Shown here: positions 9,720 through 22,420 of the stretch, piece after piece | Layout: every line of letters begins with the position of its first letter | Position numbering within the stretch: the stretch's first letter is position 1 | Assembly (NCBI GenBank): GCA_021234155.1 | Contig: JAJEKV010000002.1 | Span: 2,330,155 to 2,394,154, forward strand | Direction of reading: 5' to 3' | Source: Isoetes taiwanensis | Taxonomy: Eukaryota; Streptophyta; Lycopodiopsida; Isoetales; Isoetaceae | Length of the DNA: 64,000 nt | The notes under the pieces: model-generated | Seen by the model: only the letters and a program-made list of their open reading frames with translations | What the model was told of the DNA's origin: nothing | Database searches by the model: none | Position numbers and translations under genes: made by a program

Positions 9720-12700
9720 TGACAAACCGCCGTCAACAAACTTCCACCACCTTTCGTTGTCTCAAGCTCGTCTAGTTCTCGAGGACACACTTTCGGGACC
9801 AACGTCTTTTCTTACGAAGACCGGTATTCTCAGAGCTCCTACGTCTACTTCATCGTTCTTGCTTCTTGAAGAGACACCGAGTCCAAAGACGTGCGAGACT
9901 TCCACCACCCTTCCAACCGTCACCAAGTCCGATGTAGACTTGGCGGTGGGATCTCCTTCCAAAGCATCACCACCGGCCGGACATGCCGCCACCACCCTTC
10001 GTTCCATCCCCCGGACCTACGAAGCTCCACAACAAAGGGTGCTCAAGAACAAGCTACCCCCTCCCCTTTTGTAGTTTAGCCCCTTCGTGCAAACATACAA
10101 GGAACACAGAAAACACGAAGACTATGAGATTCACTACAATTTCTCTCACCGGGACTTCACTACAAATGAGGACGACGCCCAAAGATGCACTCCTCTTCAC
10201 ACAACAACGGGTTGTGACACATGGATTTGCGAGAAATTCAGTCCACTCTAAAGGAGATGTTTGCAAGAACTCCTTTTCAAGATGGTACAAGAACGGTGAT
10301 GCCACAACCTCTTATGGGCCATCACCATCCTTTAACACTTGTACCCCGCCTATTAGGGAACAACTTCACGTGGTCTGTTTTCCTCTACAAGCACACCACT
10401 TTCGGGACAGAGGAAGTCACCCCCATAGTAGATGTTTCATCGATTATGAAGACACCAACGAGGAACAAAGAGATTACATGTTCTCCGACCAATCTTCAAA
10501 GAAATTCAAGGTGGATTTTGGTTTGAGGGCTTGCTCCTCTGAAGAAGAAGAAATCTTATGGATGAACACAAAATGAGGAGACTTTTGAGAACTAAATTTG
10601 CTCATTGGGTTGCATCAACAGATTTAACATGGCTAAATTACGGCGGTTAGAGACAACTACTGATTCCATGACATTGGCGCACCAGAATGCCTACTTAGCT
10701 TATCATGTAAGACCAGACCGCAACACCTTCTTGCACTACATTAACCGGCCAAGAAGTTTGCCGAAATGTTTTATGGTTGTCCACCGTTTTAGGGTCCACC
10801 GAATGTCTAGAATACACAAAAGATCGGACAAAAATCCAAGAATCGATGATCATTGTGGACCAAGAAGAGTTGTAACCATGCATGCCCTTCTTCTTTGTGT
10901 CATGGATGGAGAAATATTTTAGAGAAACATGTGAGAAGCTATCTAACAGCAACATGTATCATTTAACCGATAACATCACCAAAAAGATGTTTTTAATGAG
11001 TACGAGAGACTTGCACTTTCGGCTTCAAAGACATCTCTTACTCACACTTCACTAGACTGTGGAAAAGTGAATTCGGTCTTGTGAAAATTCCTAGAAAACA
11101 TAGAATGTCCATTTTGCTTTCGAGGTGTGCGTAATTAAAGAGTCAACGAAACCTGCAAAGAAAGAGAGGTCGAAAGAAGTAAGTTTATGTTCTCCAATCT
11201 CACTTGTTTTGAGAGAAAATGCTTTGACCTGATTTCTTCTCTGTGATATTGTGCAACGTAACCTTGCCGGACATCGTGAACAACAAGCGAGAGAGAGAAG
11301 AAAGCTTGCCAAGCATAGAAAAAAAGCTCTTGAACGCCCACCGCAATACATGTCTATTGTGATTGATGGAATGGACCAAAAAAAACAACTCTACCACATT
11401 TCTTGAACATTCCTAAAGATGTGCGGAGGAATGTTTTGTTAAGGTCCACCTTGTAGGAGCTATGGTCTTCAAAGGAAGTCTAAGGTGCAAAGTATTTTTG
11501 ACGTATCCAAACTTGCATGGTGACCCGAACCTCACAATTATAATTCTTAACAAGGTCCTGTGCGAGCAAGAGCAATTACCACGATTGCTTTATCGCAGAA
11601 CTTGACAATACTACAAGGGAGAACAAGAATCAAACACTCTTTGCGATCTTGTGCCATGTTAGTGGAGCTAGGGATCTTTAGAAAAGTGAAGCTAGGTTTC
11701 TTACTTGTAGGCCACGGTCATGATCGATTGACCAAATGTTCGCCAGATTTTCGTGGCGCCTTTAGAAGGAAGAAGGCTTTTCTGTCTTCCTTCTTTAGTT
11801 CGAATTATTGAAGATTCTTACACTCCTACTCCAGTGGTCGATCTTCTTAAAGAGACTGCTGATTTCAGAGAGTTTGTTTTCTCTCAACGTTCAAACAGAG
11901 AACAAGTTGTGAACAAGTTGAATGATCTCACCTTTCAACATCATATCAAGTTCTACTTGAAGAATGGCCAAAGCTTCTTACAGGGGAAGAAGTATACCAC
12001 AACTAAGGACTAGAGTCCACCAGAGGGATTACGCTTCCTTAAACATATTCCAGACACTTCCTTCATAGAACGTGCTGAGCAACTTCCTCTAAAAAATCCT
12101 AAGGAGTCCAAGGGAAGAAAAGTACCCCTCGAAGTCATCCTTAAAAGCCATTGAAAATGGAATTTCCTCGGGCTTTAAGTACTTCTTAGAAGAAGATCGG
12201 ATGTGGTGGAGTAATTTCTTTCTCGAGCTGAAAAATTGTTGTACAAAATATAGCTCTAAGACAGTTGCAAGAACCATTTCAATGGCCTAACACCTTCCAT
12301 CAACCCCAGCACCAAGCAGGTCCAAGCAGTGCTACATTTGCACCTGCAGTAGAAGACGAGGAGGACCGAGTCATGTATCTCGGACCAAGACGCAGGAATG
12401 AGCCTCAAGGTAATATCACAGAAATTACCAAAGGTATGCTAATTGCTCTTCCGACTGAGGAGGATGACAAAGGTCGACCAGATTCGGATAGCAAAAGTGC
12501 TTGACACGGTCAAGGAGGAAGGCTTAGTCACTAAACTCAAGATTCATTGGCTTGCAACCTTTCCGTAAAAATGCTTTTGAAGGTAGATATGAGTTAGAAA
12601 TGAGAAGCCAAGGAAAAAGGAGAAAGTCCAAGAAGGTGGGTTGTAGGGACGAAGCTAAACCTTAATGACGTGACTATATTGTGCTATGATTTTAAATTGA

Positions 12701-12942
12701 AATCGACAATCGTCTACACGTTTTAAGACTATCAATTTGCTTAAAAAGCTTGTAATTACGAAGAAGATGATGAAGAAGGTGGTGACAATGCTTCACCGTC
12801 TGTTGATAGTGATGAGGAAGATAACTCAAGCACTTCCTCGAGTGACAGTGAAAGAAGTGAAGGTGATGACGATGTCATAAATGAATATGAAGACGTCCTG
12901 GATCCCTCTCTCATCACTCCTCACACTTTTGCACATAACTGA
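9720..12942 (+). pseudogene. DUF7869-type DDE-like (transposase-like) protein, frameshifted
   Basis: The diagnostic core lies at about 11,040-11,900. It has a zinc-ribbon-like lead-in (SHFTRLWKSEFGLVKIP..), then SIVIDGMDQKK (11,352-11,384), TLPHFLNIPKD, TYPNLHGDPN, a QLDN/RENK block near 11,600 and a decayed VGHTHDQID block near 11,706-11,730. These are the motifs of DUF7869 proteins, whose spaced acidic residues (D in IDGMD, LDN, HDxID) suggest an RNase H-like DDE fold. The C-terminal part (12,480-12,942) has a IAKVLDTVKEEG-type beta domain and a long acidic tail ending HTFAHN at TGA 12,940. At least five frame changes interrupt it, several at homopolymer runs. The N-terminal 9,720-10,900 is coding-like but unrecognised. 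Mobile-element cargo is the best reading. Confidence 0.65.
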
Positions 12943-13390
12943 GTCTTAGAAAAAGACTGTAAATTTTGTATGTGAATATGAAGATTCTATCTTCAAATTT
13001 TGAGAATACTACAGTTTCAGTTACAGACTTACTTCAATTTTTTGTTAAATATTTTATCCTCTGAAATTAGAGTTTCTCTCTTAAAACGTACTTTAAGAAC
13101 ATTCTATTTGCTAAGAAAAGTGACACTTTAAAAAAGTCAATTCTTTCGTTGCAAGAAAAAATTAGTCATTTGGGGGGGGTCAAAATAGAATTTCATGCAT
13201 CTTTTTTTTTTTAACCTCGTTTTACCCCCTTTTTGTAAAAAAAAGGGAATCTTTGAGGAATATTCCTTTTGCTCTCGTTTCAATGATTTGCTCCCGTTTA
13301 ATACGCAACTTTGTTTGTATAGTTGTTTAAAATGTGCATGAGATCAAGTGTAGTAGCAATTAAGGAGCAAATGGGAAAATTTGGTCAACA
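12943..13390. other. Intergenic, homopolymer-rich spacer
   Basis: It contains A, T and G runs (eight G near 13,175). The stretch gggaatctttgaggaatatt ... gctcccgtttaat near 13,248-13,300 resembles 29,231-29,272 in cluster B, but the dyad is much less perfect here. Confidence 0.5.
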
Positions 13391-13456
13391 CCTCCAAGGA
13401 TGCGCCAGACACCAGTTAGGTTCCAACCTAACTACGCTCTCGCGCATGCTTAGAGG
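13391..13456 (+). repeat. 66-bp dyad hairpin repeat, copy 1
   Basis: The outer arms CCTCCAAGGATGCGCC and CGCGCATGCTTAGAGG pair (13 of 16). The centre GTTAGGTT-CC-AACCTAAC is a perfect 8-bp stem. The same module occurs at 13,606, 30,710, 30,923 and 31,136. Confidence 0.9.
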
Positions 13457-13605
13457 GGTCCAACCAACTGGACCATTGATCAGCCACTTCCCTGCTCCAA
13501 ATGAAGTAAATAAGCACACAAACTTGCAGTTCAGAAGAAAATAAGTAGGAATTCACCTCTTAAAACTTGTTTGGCATCATTTGGACACAAAAAAAAGGAC
13601 CAACA

Positions 13606-13672
13606 CCTCCAAGGATGCGCCAGAGGCCACTTAGGTCCCAACCTATCTATGCTCTCGCGCATGCTTAGAGGG
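13606..13672 (+). repeat. 67-bp dyad hairpin repeat, copy 2
   Basis: It is a direct copy 215 bp downstream of copy 1, with the same outer arms and a decayed centre (TTAGGTCCCAACCTA). Confidence 0.9.
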
Positions 13673-13856
13673 GTCCGATTTTTCAAACCCCATAACTTGT
13701 GCTAGACATATCCAAATCAGCCAAAATTTGTTGCATTAGAACCCTGAAACTCTATAGAATCCATTTTTAGCTCCCAATTATAACCTAGAAACATCAACCT
13801 TCACCTCAAAATGTCAAAAGTTTGAGGAACCCTAAAAATTTAGGTTACAAAACTCT

Positions 13857-13864
13857 TATAAATA
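13857..13864 (+). promoter_or_regulatory. TATA box for the acidic ORF
   Basis: TATAAATA lies 105 bp before ATG 13,969. Cluster B has the same layout: dyad repeats, then TATAAAT, then about 100 bp, then ATG. Confidence 0.6.
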
Positions 13865-13968
13865 CCCTCATAGACCCCAAGCAACACCTATAAACTTGCT
13901 CCTGCTCCGAAGGCAAGTCTCCTTAAGCGCTTCCAGCTCCGTTCGATATCGACACTACGCTCGTCCTC

Positions 13969-14977
13969 ATGGCTACATCATCATTCATCAACTGGTACAG
14001 TGCCTCTCCCCATGTTGCTCAGGTAGATGTTGCCTTAGTATTCCAAGTTTTCCAGAAAGAATTAGACTTGCCTGCAACTCTGAATTCAAACCCATTCTAC
14101 CAACAAGTTCTGCAAGAATTCCAAGAGAAAGTAGCTCCCAGCTTGCAAGAAATACCCCCATGCATAGGGTACTTTGTACCAAAGACAGTGTTGCAAACAA
14201 CCCTAGGTCATATACCCAACATTGCTAAATTGTTGCGAGAATAGGACCTGGCCTACCCAATTACATGACCCTGAGCAGTAATAGAAAGATATTCTTCTCT
14301 TACAACGCGACCTTAGCACTATACTTATTCTATAGGGCCCAAACCGTGGTAGGAGAGCCGTCAATCCAGCCACTAGAGATTACACCCTTGGACTCGGCAG
14401 CAGACGAGCAACTACTGCTTGAGTATGAGCAGTCCAAAGCGGAATCATCCAAAGCAAGAGAGGACTCAGAGGATGAAAGTGAAGATGAAATGGAAGTGGA
14501 CCCAGAGGAAGAATGCCGGGAAGCAGAACAAGATGTTGGCCGTTTCGAAGCTGACAGGGGCACACCTAGGATAGCACAACCAATTGGGCTGGGAATAACA
14601 AGCCTAGCGCCGATCATAGTCGAAGAAGGGTGAATATTTGATCCTAAACGATATCAAAACCTTTCGAATGCGAGGGGACGAGAGGCTATCGCATCGACGA
14701 ACTTCTCCACCTCCTGCGGCAGCAGCCAGACTTGGATGACTTCATCGACCAAGAAATCGATGAATTTCTTGTGGAGGTAAGGGAAACAGCCACTTATACA
14801 GGACACACAATCTCCGATATCGAAGCCTATAGCACCATCAGAGCCATGATGAATGAAGAGCAGCTGCCGACAGAAGAAGAGTTTGTGGCACTCCAAGAAC
14901 GGATGGGAATAAGAGGGAAGACAACAAGAGCACTTCAAGCTGACAGGAGGACGAGGAGATATGCCTCCAACAACTAG
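13969..14977 (+). pseudogene. Acidic, unrecognised protein, frameshifted
   Basis: Three overlapping frames make one coding-like stretch of about 330 codons. Frame 1 (13,969-14,244) starts MATSSFINWYSASPHVAQVD. The second (to 14,633) contains NRKIFFSYNATLALYLFYRA and a Glu/Asp-rich segment around EDSEDESEDEMEVDPEEE. The third (about 14,675-14,977) reads RIDELLHLLRQQPDLDDF and ends RRTRRYASNN at TAG. The shifts fall near 14,240 and 14,640. No family is recognised. The position after dyad repeats and a TATA box equals that of the H3-fold gene in cluster B. A chaperone-like acidic protein or a gag-like protein of the LTR element downstream are both possible; I cannot choose between them. Confidence 0.45.
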
Positions 14978-16460
14978 GTGATGGCTTCGTCAGATACTCC
15001 TACCAGTAATTAGAAGAGAAGAAGCCGATCATATCTCCAACATGAGGGACATCAAACGCCCAAGGTAGAAGCATTCGACACCTTAACGACAAGGATAGCA
15101 ACTGAAGCACCTTCTGCAAAAAGAGAGTTCAAGACAGGCTATTCAACGTCAAGAGTATACCTAAGGCAGGTACTTCTTCAACTCAAGGGTCAAGCCGTGC
15201 AGATATAAAGATCCATCATCCCGAGCAACATAGCCGCCAGGGAAGAGAGCCATGATGCTTTACTTGCCCGGAGATATCGACATGCATAGAGGGACAAAGG
15301 TCGAACTGAAAGTCGGAGAGGTGCTAGCAACCGACTTCTTCCATGAGCTCCCTAGAGGCAAATGAAGGATCAAACCGACGAAAGCACAATCAAAGCCACC
15401 GGAAGGTACCTCAAGACAAGAAGACGGCATAGCACTATGGAACGTGACAACGTCCAACGTGATCGAGGGGATCAAACAAGTAAGATTGGGAGCTCGATGG
15501 AGAAGCAACTAGGCGAGCCGAGCCGATGACTTGCATGCGGACTTGCATGCAACTTGGTGAACCCAAGGATCGACGATTCAAACAACAACTGCAGAAGAGA
15601 ACAACTCCAGATGAGTCTAGCCAAAGGAATCGCGCACAACCTCAAGAGACACCTCCAAATAGCTTCAAGTATCATGAAGGAAGAACAATTACCGCCCAAG
15701 AACAGGATCAGGAAGCAGACCGAAATGTCGAGGCGTCAACGACCAACACACCTTTAGTTAGAATGTGATGCAAAGCATGTTGTGCCATAGCCGACAAACA
15801 CCAGATGGCCCAAATATATCAACAAGTTACCCCAGAGTACGAGCTGACGTACAAATAGGAGGATATATATCGTTAACACCATCGCACCGGGAGGAACACC
15901 GATGACATTGCCAAAGAGTAGGTGTGCAACTCGAAGGGAGGCACAAGGGGGACCTAATAGCTCTAGTAGTAATTGTAATTATGTAAGCTATATGCTTTGC
16001 ATATATAGTTCCCTTGTTATTCCTTCCCTCCCATAGCGTAACAGATCAAAGGAAGAGATGTCAGGCAATTTGCAGGGGTGAAGCAATCAACATCCTCAAC
16101 ACTCTTCGGGCAACAAGAGGACTCGACGTATGAGACGTCGATGGAGTCGAAGAAACAATATCGGATACAGAGTCGTCCTTTAGCTGCCAAGACAAAGAGT
16201 TCAAGATGAAATATTTTTTTTTTTTTCAACGGCGCCACCTTCAGGCTTTTGAAAAGCGGCATGGAAGATTTCAAGTGATCAACTACACCATCAAAGCCAC
16301 CAACAATGAGAGGCTTCTAACGAACAAAGTCAACCTCTACATAAAGAGGAGCCACCGTCAAGGAGACCGGAAGTATCGGCGACTTCGGAAGAACGTCACC
16401 TTGCTACTTCAAGCAGGCAACGAAAGTGGATAAGCTTCTAGCAAACTCAAGGATCTAAGG
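14978..16460 (+). other. Degraded coding-like DNA, unrecognised
   Basis: Moderate GC and short open pieces on the + strand (15,526-15,768; 16,206-16,433) suggest decayed coding sequence, possibly the internal domain of the LTR element ending at 20,502. I see no protease, reverse transcriptase or integrase motif. Confidence 0.3.
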
Positions 16461-18941
16461 CCATGGGGCCTAGTAGGTTAAATGTATAAACGGTAACATC
16501 CGTATTGGGATTAGAAGGCATTTCAAGATATTCATTTGAAAGGATTGCCCCAATATTGAGCTAAGCGTCAAGGATTGGGAAGGAAATGCATAGGAGTAAC
16601 TATAATTATACACGATTGTTAATGGGCGTCCAACATATTGAAACCACTTGGTGAGATTGATCACCTCGCTAAGAAGCAATCATTACTAGGATAATTGTTG
16701 ATCGGTATAAATCTAGTACCTCCAAAAGAATAATCCAACCAAAAGAAAAGAAGTAATCTAACAAGTCCGGCCAACTTGTTACGATGGCATCAATTCGATT
16801 GGTAGGAATATTCCAAGAGTTTAAATAGCTAAGAAAGGGGGAATCTCTAGAATATAAAAGGATAGTACATGCAAGGTACATCTAAAATAAGAATTATAGT
16901 AATCAAATAGTCTTTTGAGACAAAAAGAATTGTCATGATGACAAAACCTTGTGGTTTAGAATCGTTCTAACTAAGTAGGTAACCCATAACTATATTGAAA
17001 TAAATGATAACATAATATGTGCATCCATCTTAGATGGTTTATATATCGACTAAGGCTAGTAAATTAATGCGCTAAGTAAGAAAGCATTATAACCTCTTAA
17101 GCGGAGAGAATAGATATGGACGTTGTGTACAACGTCATTGAAGGGGTCTTGAGGACCATTTTCTTTTTAGAAGAAAGTGGGAGGGCTCAATCTTATGATT
17201 GAGCGTATTTGCATCGAATTGACCGGCCCGTAGAATAGAGTTCACTCGGCAATGGCGAAGCGAGCGAGGCGTAAGATAGATAGATACCTTAGTGCTCGGG
17301 GAGGCCTTCAGCGTATGAGGCCCGGCGTAGTAGCTAACTACACCAATGAAGTGGAACAAAACTATGGGAGCAATGCAACGACCAAGTCATCTCCAAATTA
17401 CTCGACGCCGGCTCAATGGGTGGATGCGTTCTAGCCTTAGGTAAGGTGTGCGCATGTATTATAAGCTTTAATGTGTCTTATTGATAAGTTAAATGTAGAC
17501 CCTAATAACTGCATAGAAATTGCTGTACGTATATGTATCATAGGGAAATAAGTTAAATAACAACGGTAATATGAGGTAGCATATTAATTAATCCTTAAGC
17601 AAAGGATGCAATTCCTTCCAAGGATAGCTATATGACCTCGGGTCCTTGTAAATATAAATAGAAAATAGAATTCAGATATACTTAGGTGCATCTTAGGGAT
17701 ATACTTCCAAGGGTAATGCAGGACCCAAGGAAGAGAATAAGAAGCACATCTAATTCTTGTGTATGATAATTAAAACCTTATCTATGTAACAATCAGTCTA
17801 AATCAGGGTTATTGTTTAAATAATCATGATTTAAAAGTCGTTAAATATTGCAAAGCTTATAGTGAATATAATCGTACTATCGGAAGTAATGTATCCGATA
17901 CTATGATAATGTTAATTCATAAATATTACATTAGGGTAATTATGTTAATCGCATGCATTAAAGGAGCCAGCAAAGATCATGCAGGTTTCAAGTTAATCTA
18001 CGCATGCAGCCTATGCTAGGTATGGGTTGCATGCGTATTTACCGATGATGGGACCACCACGGTGATCTCTAGGACGTGGTGTAATGTCAATGTAGGCATG
18101 ACCGCGGTTCCGCTTGGATGAGTGGAAGGTAGATTAAAAAGTCTACTTCCGTCCCACGGAAGTAGACGACCTCGAGAGATAAGAGGTCATTCAGGAATGC
18201 ATTGATAGGAAAGCACCTCTAGTCAATGCCTACGGGAAGGACCCTATCCTCCACGTCTCAGGCAACTAAAGGTGTAGGCATAAGCGGCATATAGGCATTA
18301 TATAGGGTATTTGTCTCCCGACCACGATGGAAGAAGCATCCTCTTCCTATATTGGGAGATTAGTCATGCATGCATGTAGATAGATGGGGTGGTTCCCTTA
18401 TAACCAACTTTACATTAATATTCTAGCGTGGTGCGAATCCGGGGAGGCCAATGAGAATGAAGAATGAAGAGGGGAGTTAGCATCCACGAACACTTGTATA
18501 GATAGTTCTAGAGTAGTTATGATTTCTACCATTTAAACTAATCGCTTAAATCTTGTGTGAGATAGTAAGTATGTAATTATAGATATTGTAAAATTAATCC
18601 AGGATTTCAAGGTGCAAAACCTTGCAACACAAATTTTGTTATAACGTGTTGCAAGGGATGAAGAGTACCTTGGAAGTGTAAATTTTGTATGAAATTGATA
18701 AACTTTGATAAACTTAAATGTTGTATTAAGTAAGGTTAGTAATTACCTTGCGTTGATTAAGTTATGAAGTGATAAGTTAATTGAATAATGAAATAGTACA
18801 GTAATGTCTTAAACATTACCTTAGAGTAATTCTAATAATTGTGTAACTATAATAATAATTGCATGCATCAAGTTGGTTGCGGGGCGGGGAAGATCCCAAG
18901 GTGGGGAGAACCACCGATCTTTGCGGGACAAACATCATTTT
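16461..18941 (+). other. AT-rich interval before the LTR, no gene seen
   Basis: No supported exon is visible. It is probably non-coding internal sequence of the LTR element, because it runs into a polypurine tract and LTR without another boundary. Confidence 0.35.
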
Positions 18942-18954
18942 AAGGTGGGGAGAA
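18942..18954 (+). other. Polypurine tract of an LTR retrotransposon
   Basis: AAGGTGGGGAGAA directly precedes the TGTGGCG start of the LTR, as expected for the plus-strand primer next to a 3' LTR. Confidence 0.75.
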
Positions 18955-20502
18955 TGTGGCGTTCCGGCATAACATACGATATGAATCGTATACTATACCG
19001 ACACGTCACTAGTACATGTCGACTCAGAGGACATGTACACGGCGTCAGTAAAGGGTAGTACCCTAGGGTACGACCTTGTGAACCATTATATTGCACATGT
19101 TAAAGCAACATGTGAATATAATCCCCTTTTGCCGCGTGGCAATGACCCATTGACCAAAAGGGACCAGTCCTAAATGCATGGAGATAAAGGGGCATAAACC
19201 CTAAAAGGGAAACCCTTTCGGTTTTTCAGCCCACGAGTCTCGGATTGGAGCGGCCAGAGGGCGCATTTCCGCTGAGCGAGCGAGAGAAGTCGGATTTCCT
19301 AGGTTGCGGCTTCGATCCAAGATCGGCGGGACCGAGATCAGCGGCATGGGCGCTTTCGGGGAGTGGGAACCGACCAAGATCTTGGTGAGCGATTATTTCG
19401 ATAGGTAGATCCGAGTTATCGGGGCCTCTTTCATTAGGTTTAGCATTCATTCTTAGCTATAGGCGACCCCTACGACCCTAAGAATGATAGACACTAACAA
19501 AGGAACCTAACCATGTATGATTAGGTAGATTAGAATAGATGTATTCTATTATTTTTCAGTTACTGTTGTGATGATGTTTTGACATTCTATCGCCACTCTT
19601 GTGTATTGGGAAGGGGGTAGAGACCCGAGCCAAGTAGTTGTATGATCATAGTTTTAGCCCATTAATTCCCAATTAATACGGCTGTGCATAAGAGCCCGCC
19701 TTTGGGTGGGTGGGCGGAGCTAGACCGGTGACAAGGAAGGGCTTGTCGATCCTGATTGATCCCTGCAGTGCGTAGCGGCGGCCGGGGAACATTGTGGGCT
19801 AGGCGTAATACCAGCGCGCTGCGTGCGGGCGGGGTATGGGCTCGACACCTCTTGGGTGATCGTCATCTTCTAGGGGTTCAAGTCATTATCTGGCGGTGGC
19901 TCTCTAGCTCGCTTTGTGATTGGGATGAACCTTCTGGGGGCGGTAATCTCCCTCTGCCTCATCGGGAGCTGGGGAGATGCAACCCGATGTAGTAGCCCCT
20001 TTGGCTATGCACCCGGCGGGCTATGGTCGAGCTCCAATACTTTTCAGCCCTATCGCAAAGTATGCGGGGGAGGCGGATGGAGTGGACTACCCAACGACCA
20101 TGTTTCTATGCCCGGCCAAATCCATTTGCCATGAATTACATTTGCCATCCAGGAGACCCAAGCCGTCAGTCTTTCCCCAAGAGTCGGAACTGGGTAGGAT
20201 TTCCCCATGTTACGTTGATGTATGCGGATGTGTTGTTGCGGCCTCTTGTGAGATGGTGGACCACCCGCCGAGGTGGGTATGTTATTGTTGATTGATGTCA
20301 TGTGCTCATGTATGTTTACGCTTCAGCGGCTAGATCGATCAGGGAGGCGGGATGAATGACCGTCCATTCTTCCCGTCGGGTTCTTGGCCACCAACAAGGG
20401 CCCGATGTTAGGTGGGCGGCCTCATGTCGCAAGCGGATCTTTGGTTTGAGGATGATCTCCGGTTTGTATCGCGGGGCATCATTATAGGGGCTGGGGCCGT
20501 CA
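18955..20502 (+). mobile_element. LTR (3' LTR by context), about 1.55 kb
   Basis: It begins TGTGGCGTTCCGGCATAACA after a polypurine tract and ends near GGCCGTCA. The whole unit recurs in reverse complement at 31,467-33,020 with a primer-binding site at its other end. No 5' LTR in the same orientation is present in the window. The small open frames inside (for example 19,226-19,450 and 19,977-20,301) are not coding. Confidence 0.85.
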
Positions 20503-20534
20503 CAAACCATTATACCACGTAAAGGACTGATCAC

Positions 20535-22420
20535 CATCAATCTCTATAAGTGACCATCATGTAAAAGGCGTAGCCATTGTTCTCGCTTCGAATCCTTGCA
20601 CCACTTGAGCAGCGACCACTTCTATCTCTTTCCAACTTCGACCATATTGAAGTCACCAACGAGCAACCATGCAACATTCGCCCAAGGCTGGAGAACTTTA
20701 CTCCTCGAGTTGCCCACAAAGCACCAAGGCGACGAGGTCTATTATGAGCATATACATTTATCAAACCCCATTCTTGGCCCTTATCTTTCCATTTGATTAT
20801 TATCCACGGTAAGCACACGATAGCCTTAGAACCTATATACGTTTGAGTAAAAGTGACATCCACGGATGACTTCCATGCGATAAGCACACCAGCCTTAGAT
20901 GCATCAAAGAACTTGAAGACACCAAGACATTATAGTCCCGTCCAAATACATTAGCTACTTTATGTACATCACCTCGGCGGCATTTATGCTCTTGGAGGCA
21001 ACAAAAGGTCGTAGAAAACTTAGACAGGTAAAGAGACAACCTGCTTCTTTTACTTGGGGAAGAAGCCACTTCCCTCACATTCCAAGACAACTAAACTTAG
21101 GTTCATGTAGCCAAAATATTATGTTCCACCTCCATACCAATAGAGAAGAGGTGACCTCAACCATGTCCATCTCGCGATGAGGGAGGTCAGCCCACCTCGA
21201 TCCGGAAATTGGCAAGGGGAGCCTCCTCTCTGTTCCACCCTTCCATTGTTTTGTTCAAAACTTGGTGAGGGAGAGCCTCCTCTCTGCTCTACCCCCCCTA
21301 GCCCCCCCATTACTTTTTTGTTGGGTAAGCGGCAAGGGAGAGCCTCCTCTCTGCTCCACCCTTCCATGCAAATTATCAGAATCGCACATGACATGAGACA
21401 CATGTTGACTAGCCTTATTGCGTGCAGCTCTTTTCCAATTAACATTTGTCCATCCCTCTTGGGCATTTTCATGATGCTCTTGAACATTTTCATGCAGCTC
21501 TTGCAATTCTGGATCTTAGTAACTTAGCCCTAGCATCCTCTTCAAAAGCGGGAGTATGCACAATCTTACGTGGGATAGTGGTTTTAGCATTAGATGGAGT
21601 AGCAACAACAAATGCTTGATAGCATTGGCGGAAGGGACAACGGAGGGTAAAGGGGACACAACGGAGGTAGGAGGCATAGAGGAAGAAGGGACCATTGCAG
21701 GGCGATCTCTCTTAGCACGAAAATTTACAAATAAAGCAAGTTGAGGAAATAAATCAGCAAGCTGAGGGCCATTGAGCAAGCGCAAAGCATACTTCAGAAA
21801 AGATAGGACCACTTTTCACAACCACACGGTCGGGAAGACCGCGACCCGGAAGGAAGAGAAATACAAATTTTAGCACCATCAACAATAGAATGGGCGGATG
21901 AGTACCCGGACCATTAGCAATCGCGATAAGAAACTCCGGCACCAAGAGATCGGGAGGAAGATTAGGAATAGAAAACCAACATGGCATCCTAAGAGCAGAG
22001 TCGGGAGAAAATCCGGCGAGTAAAGGCTGGTACAAAATATAATCACTCCACATTGGGTCCACACCACGTGCCACCGGTTGCTCCACGACCACGGCATCAT
22101 TAAAAGCGATCAAAAGAACTTCTTATCCGGCATCTTTAAAAAATGCGATAAGGTGGCAACCCTAATCTCGAAGATGACCGGTCAACCAATAGCCAAGCTT
22201 CCTCTTGTCAAGAAATGCTCCAAATTGATATTGACCAACCAAACTAAGCGACAACAAATTACTAATACACTTCTTGTGTAAGTCATGATCAATCTCGACC
22301 ACATTGTATCCATCGTATTTTACACATTTCGGGCTGATAGAAAACTTCAGTGAAGGTAATTGAAGCTCAACCGAAGTCTCCTTTGCTCATAACTCACCCA
22401 AAAGATTCTTGAGATCTCTT
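20535..22420 (-). mobile_element. L1-type LINE, ORF1 and start of ORF2, 3'-truncated
   Basis: Reading the minus strand from 22,420, ORF1 has a DUF4283-like region (ISVELQLPSLKFSISPKC; MWSDYILYQPLLAGFSPD; LRMPCWFSIPNLPPDLLV), then a degenerate repeat of VEQRGGSP-type peptides at 21,180-21,370. ORF2 opens near 21,093 with LSWNVREVASSPSKRSRL and FCCLQEHKCRRGD. It continues with WGLINVYAHNRP and a decayed GDFNMVE-type motif, the order of the L1 apurinic endonuclease. The element stops at about 20,535, next to the LTR, so the reverse transcriptase half is missing. Frames are broken throughout. Confidence 0.75.

Noticed and set aside
13969-14977. Equivalence of the acidic ORF with the H3-fold gene
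   Set aside because: The position relative to dyads and TATA is the same, but the peptides do not align.
4958-15000. Direct giant-virus origin
   Set aside because: Spliced genes and no capsid, packaging ATPase or polymerase seen; a virus-derived ancestor cannot be excluded but is not supported.
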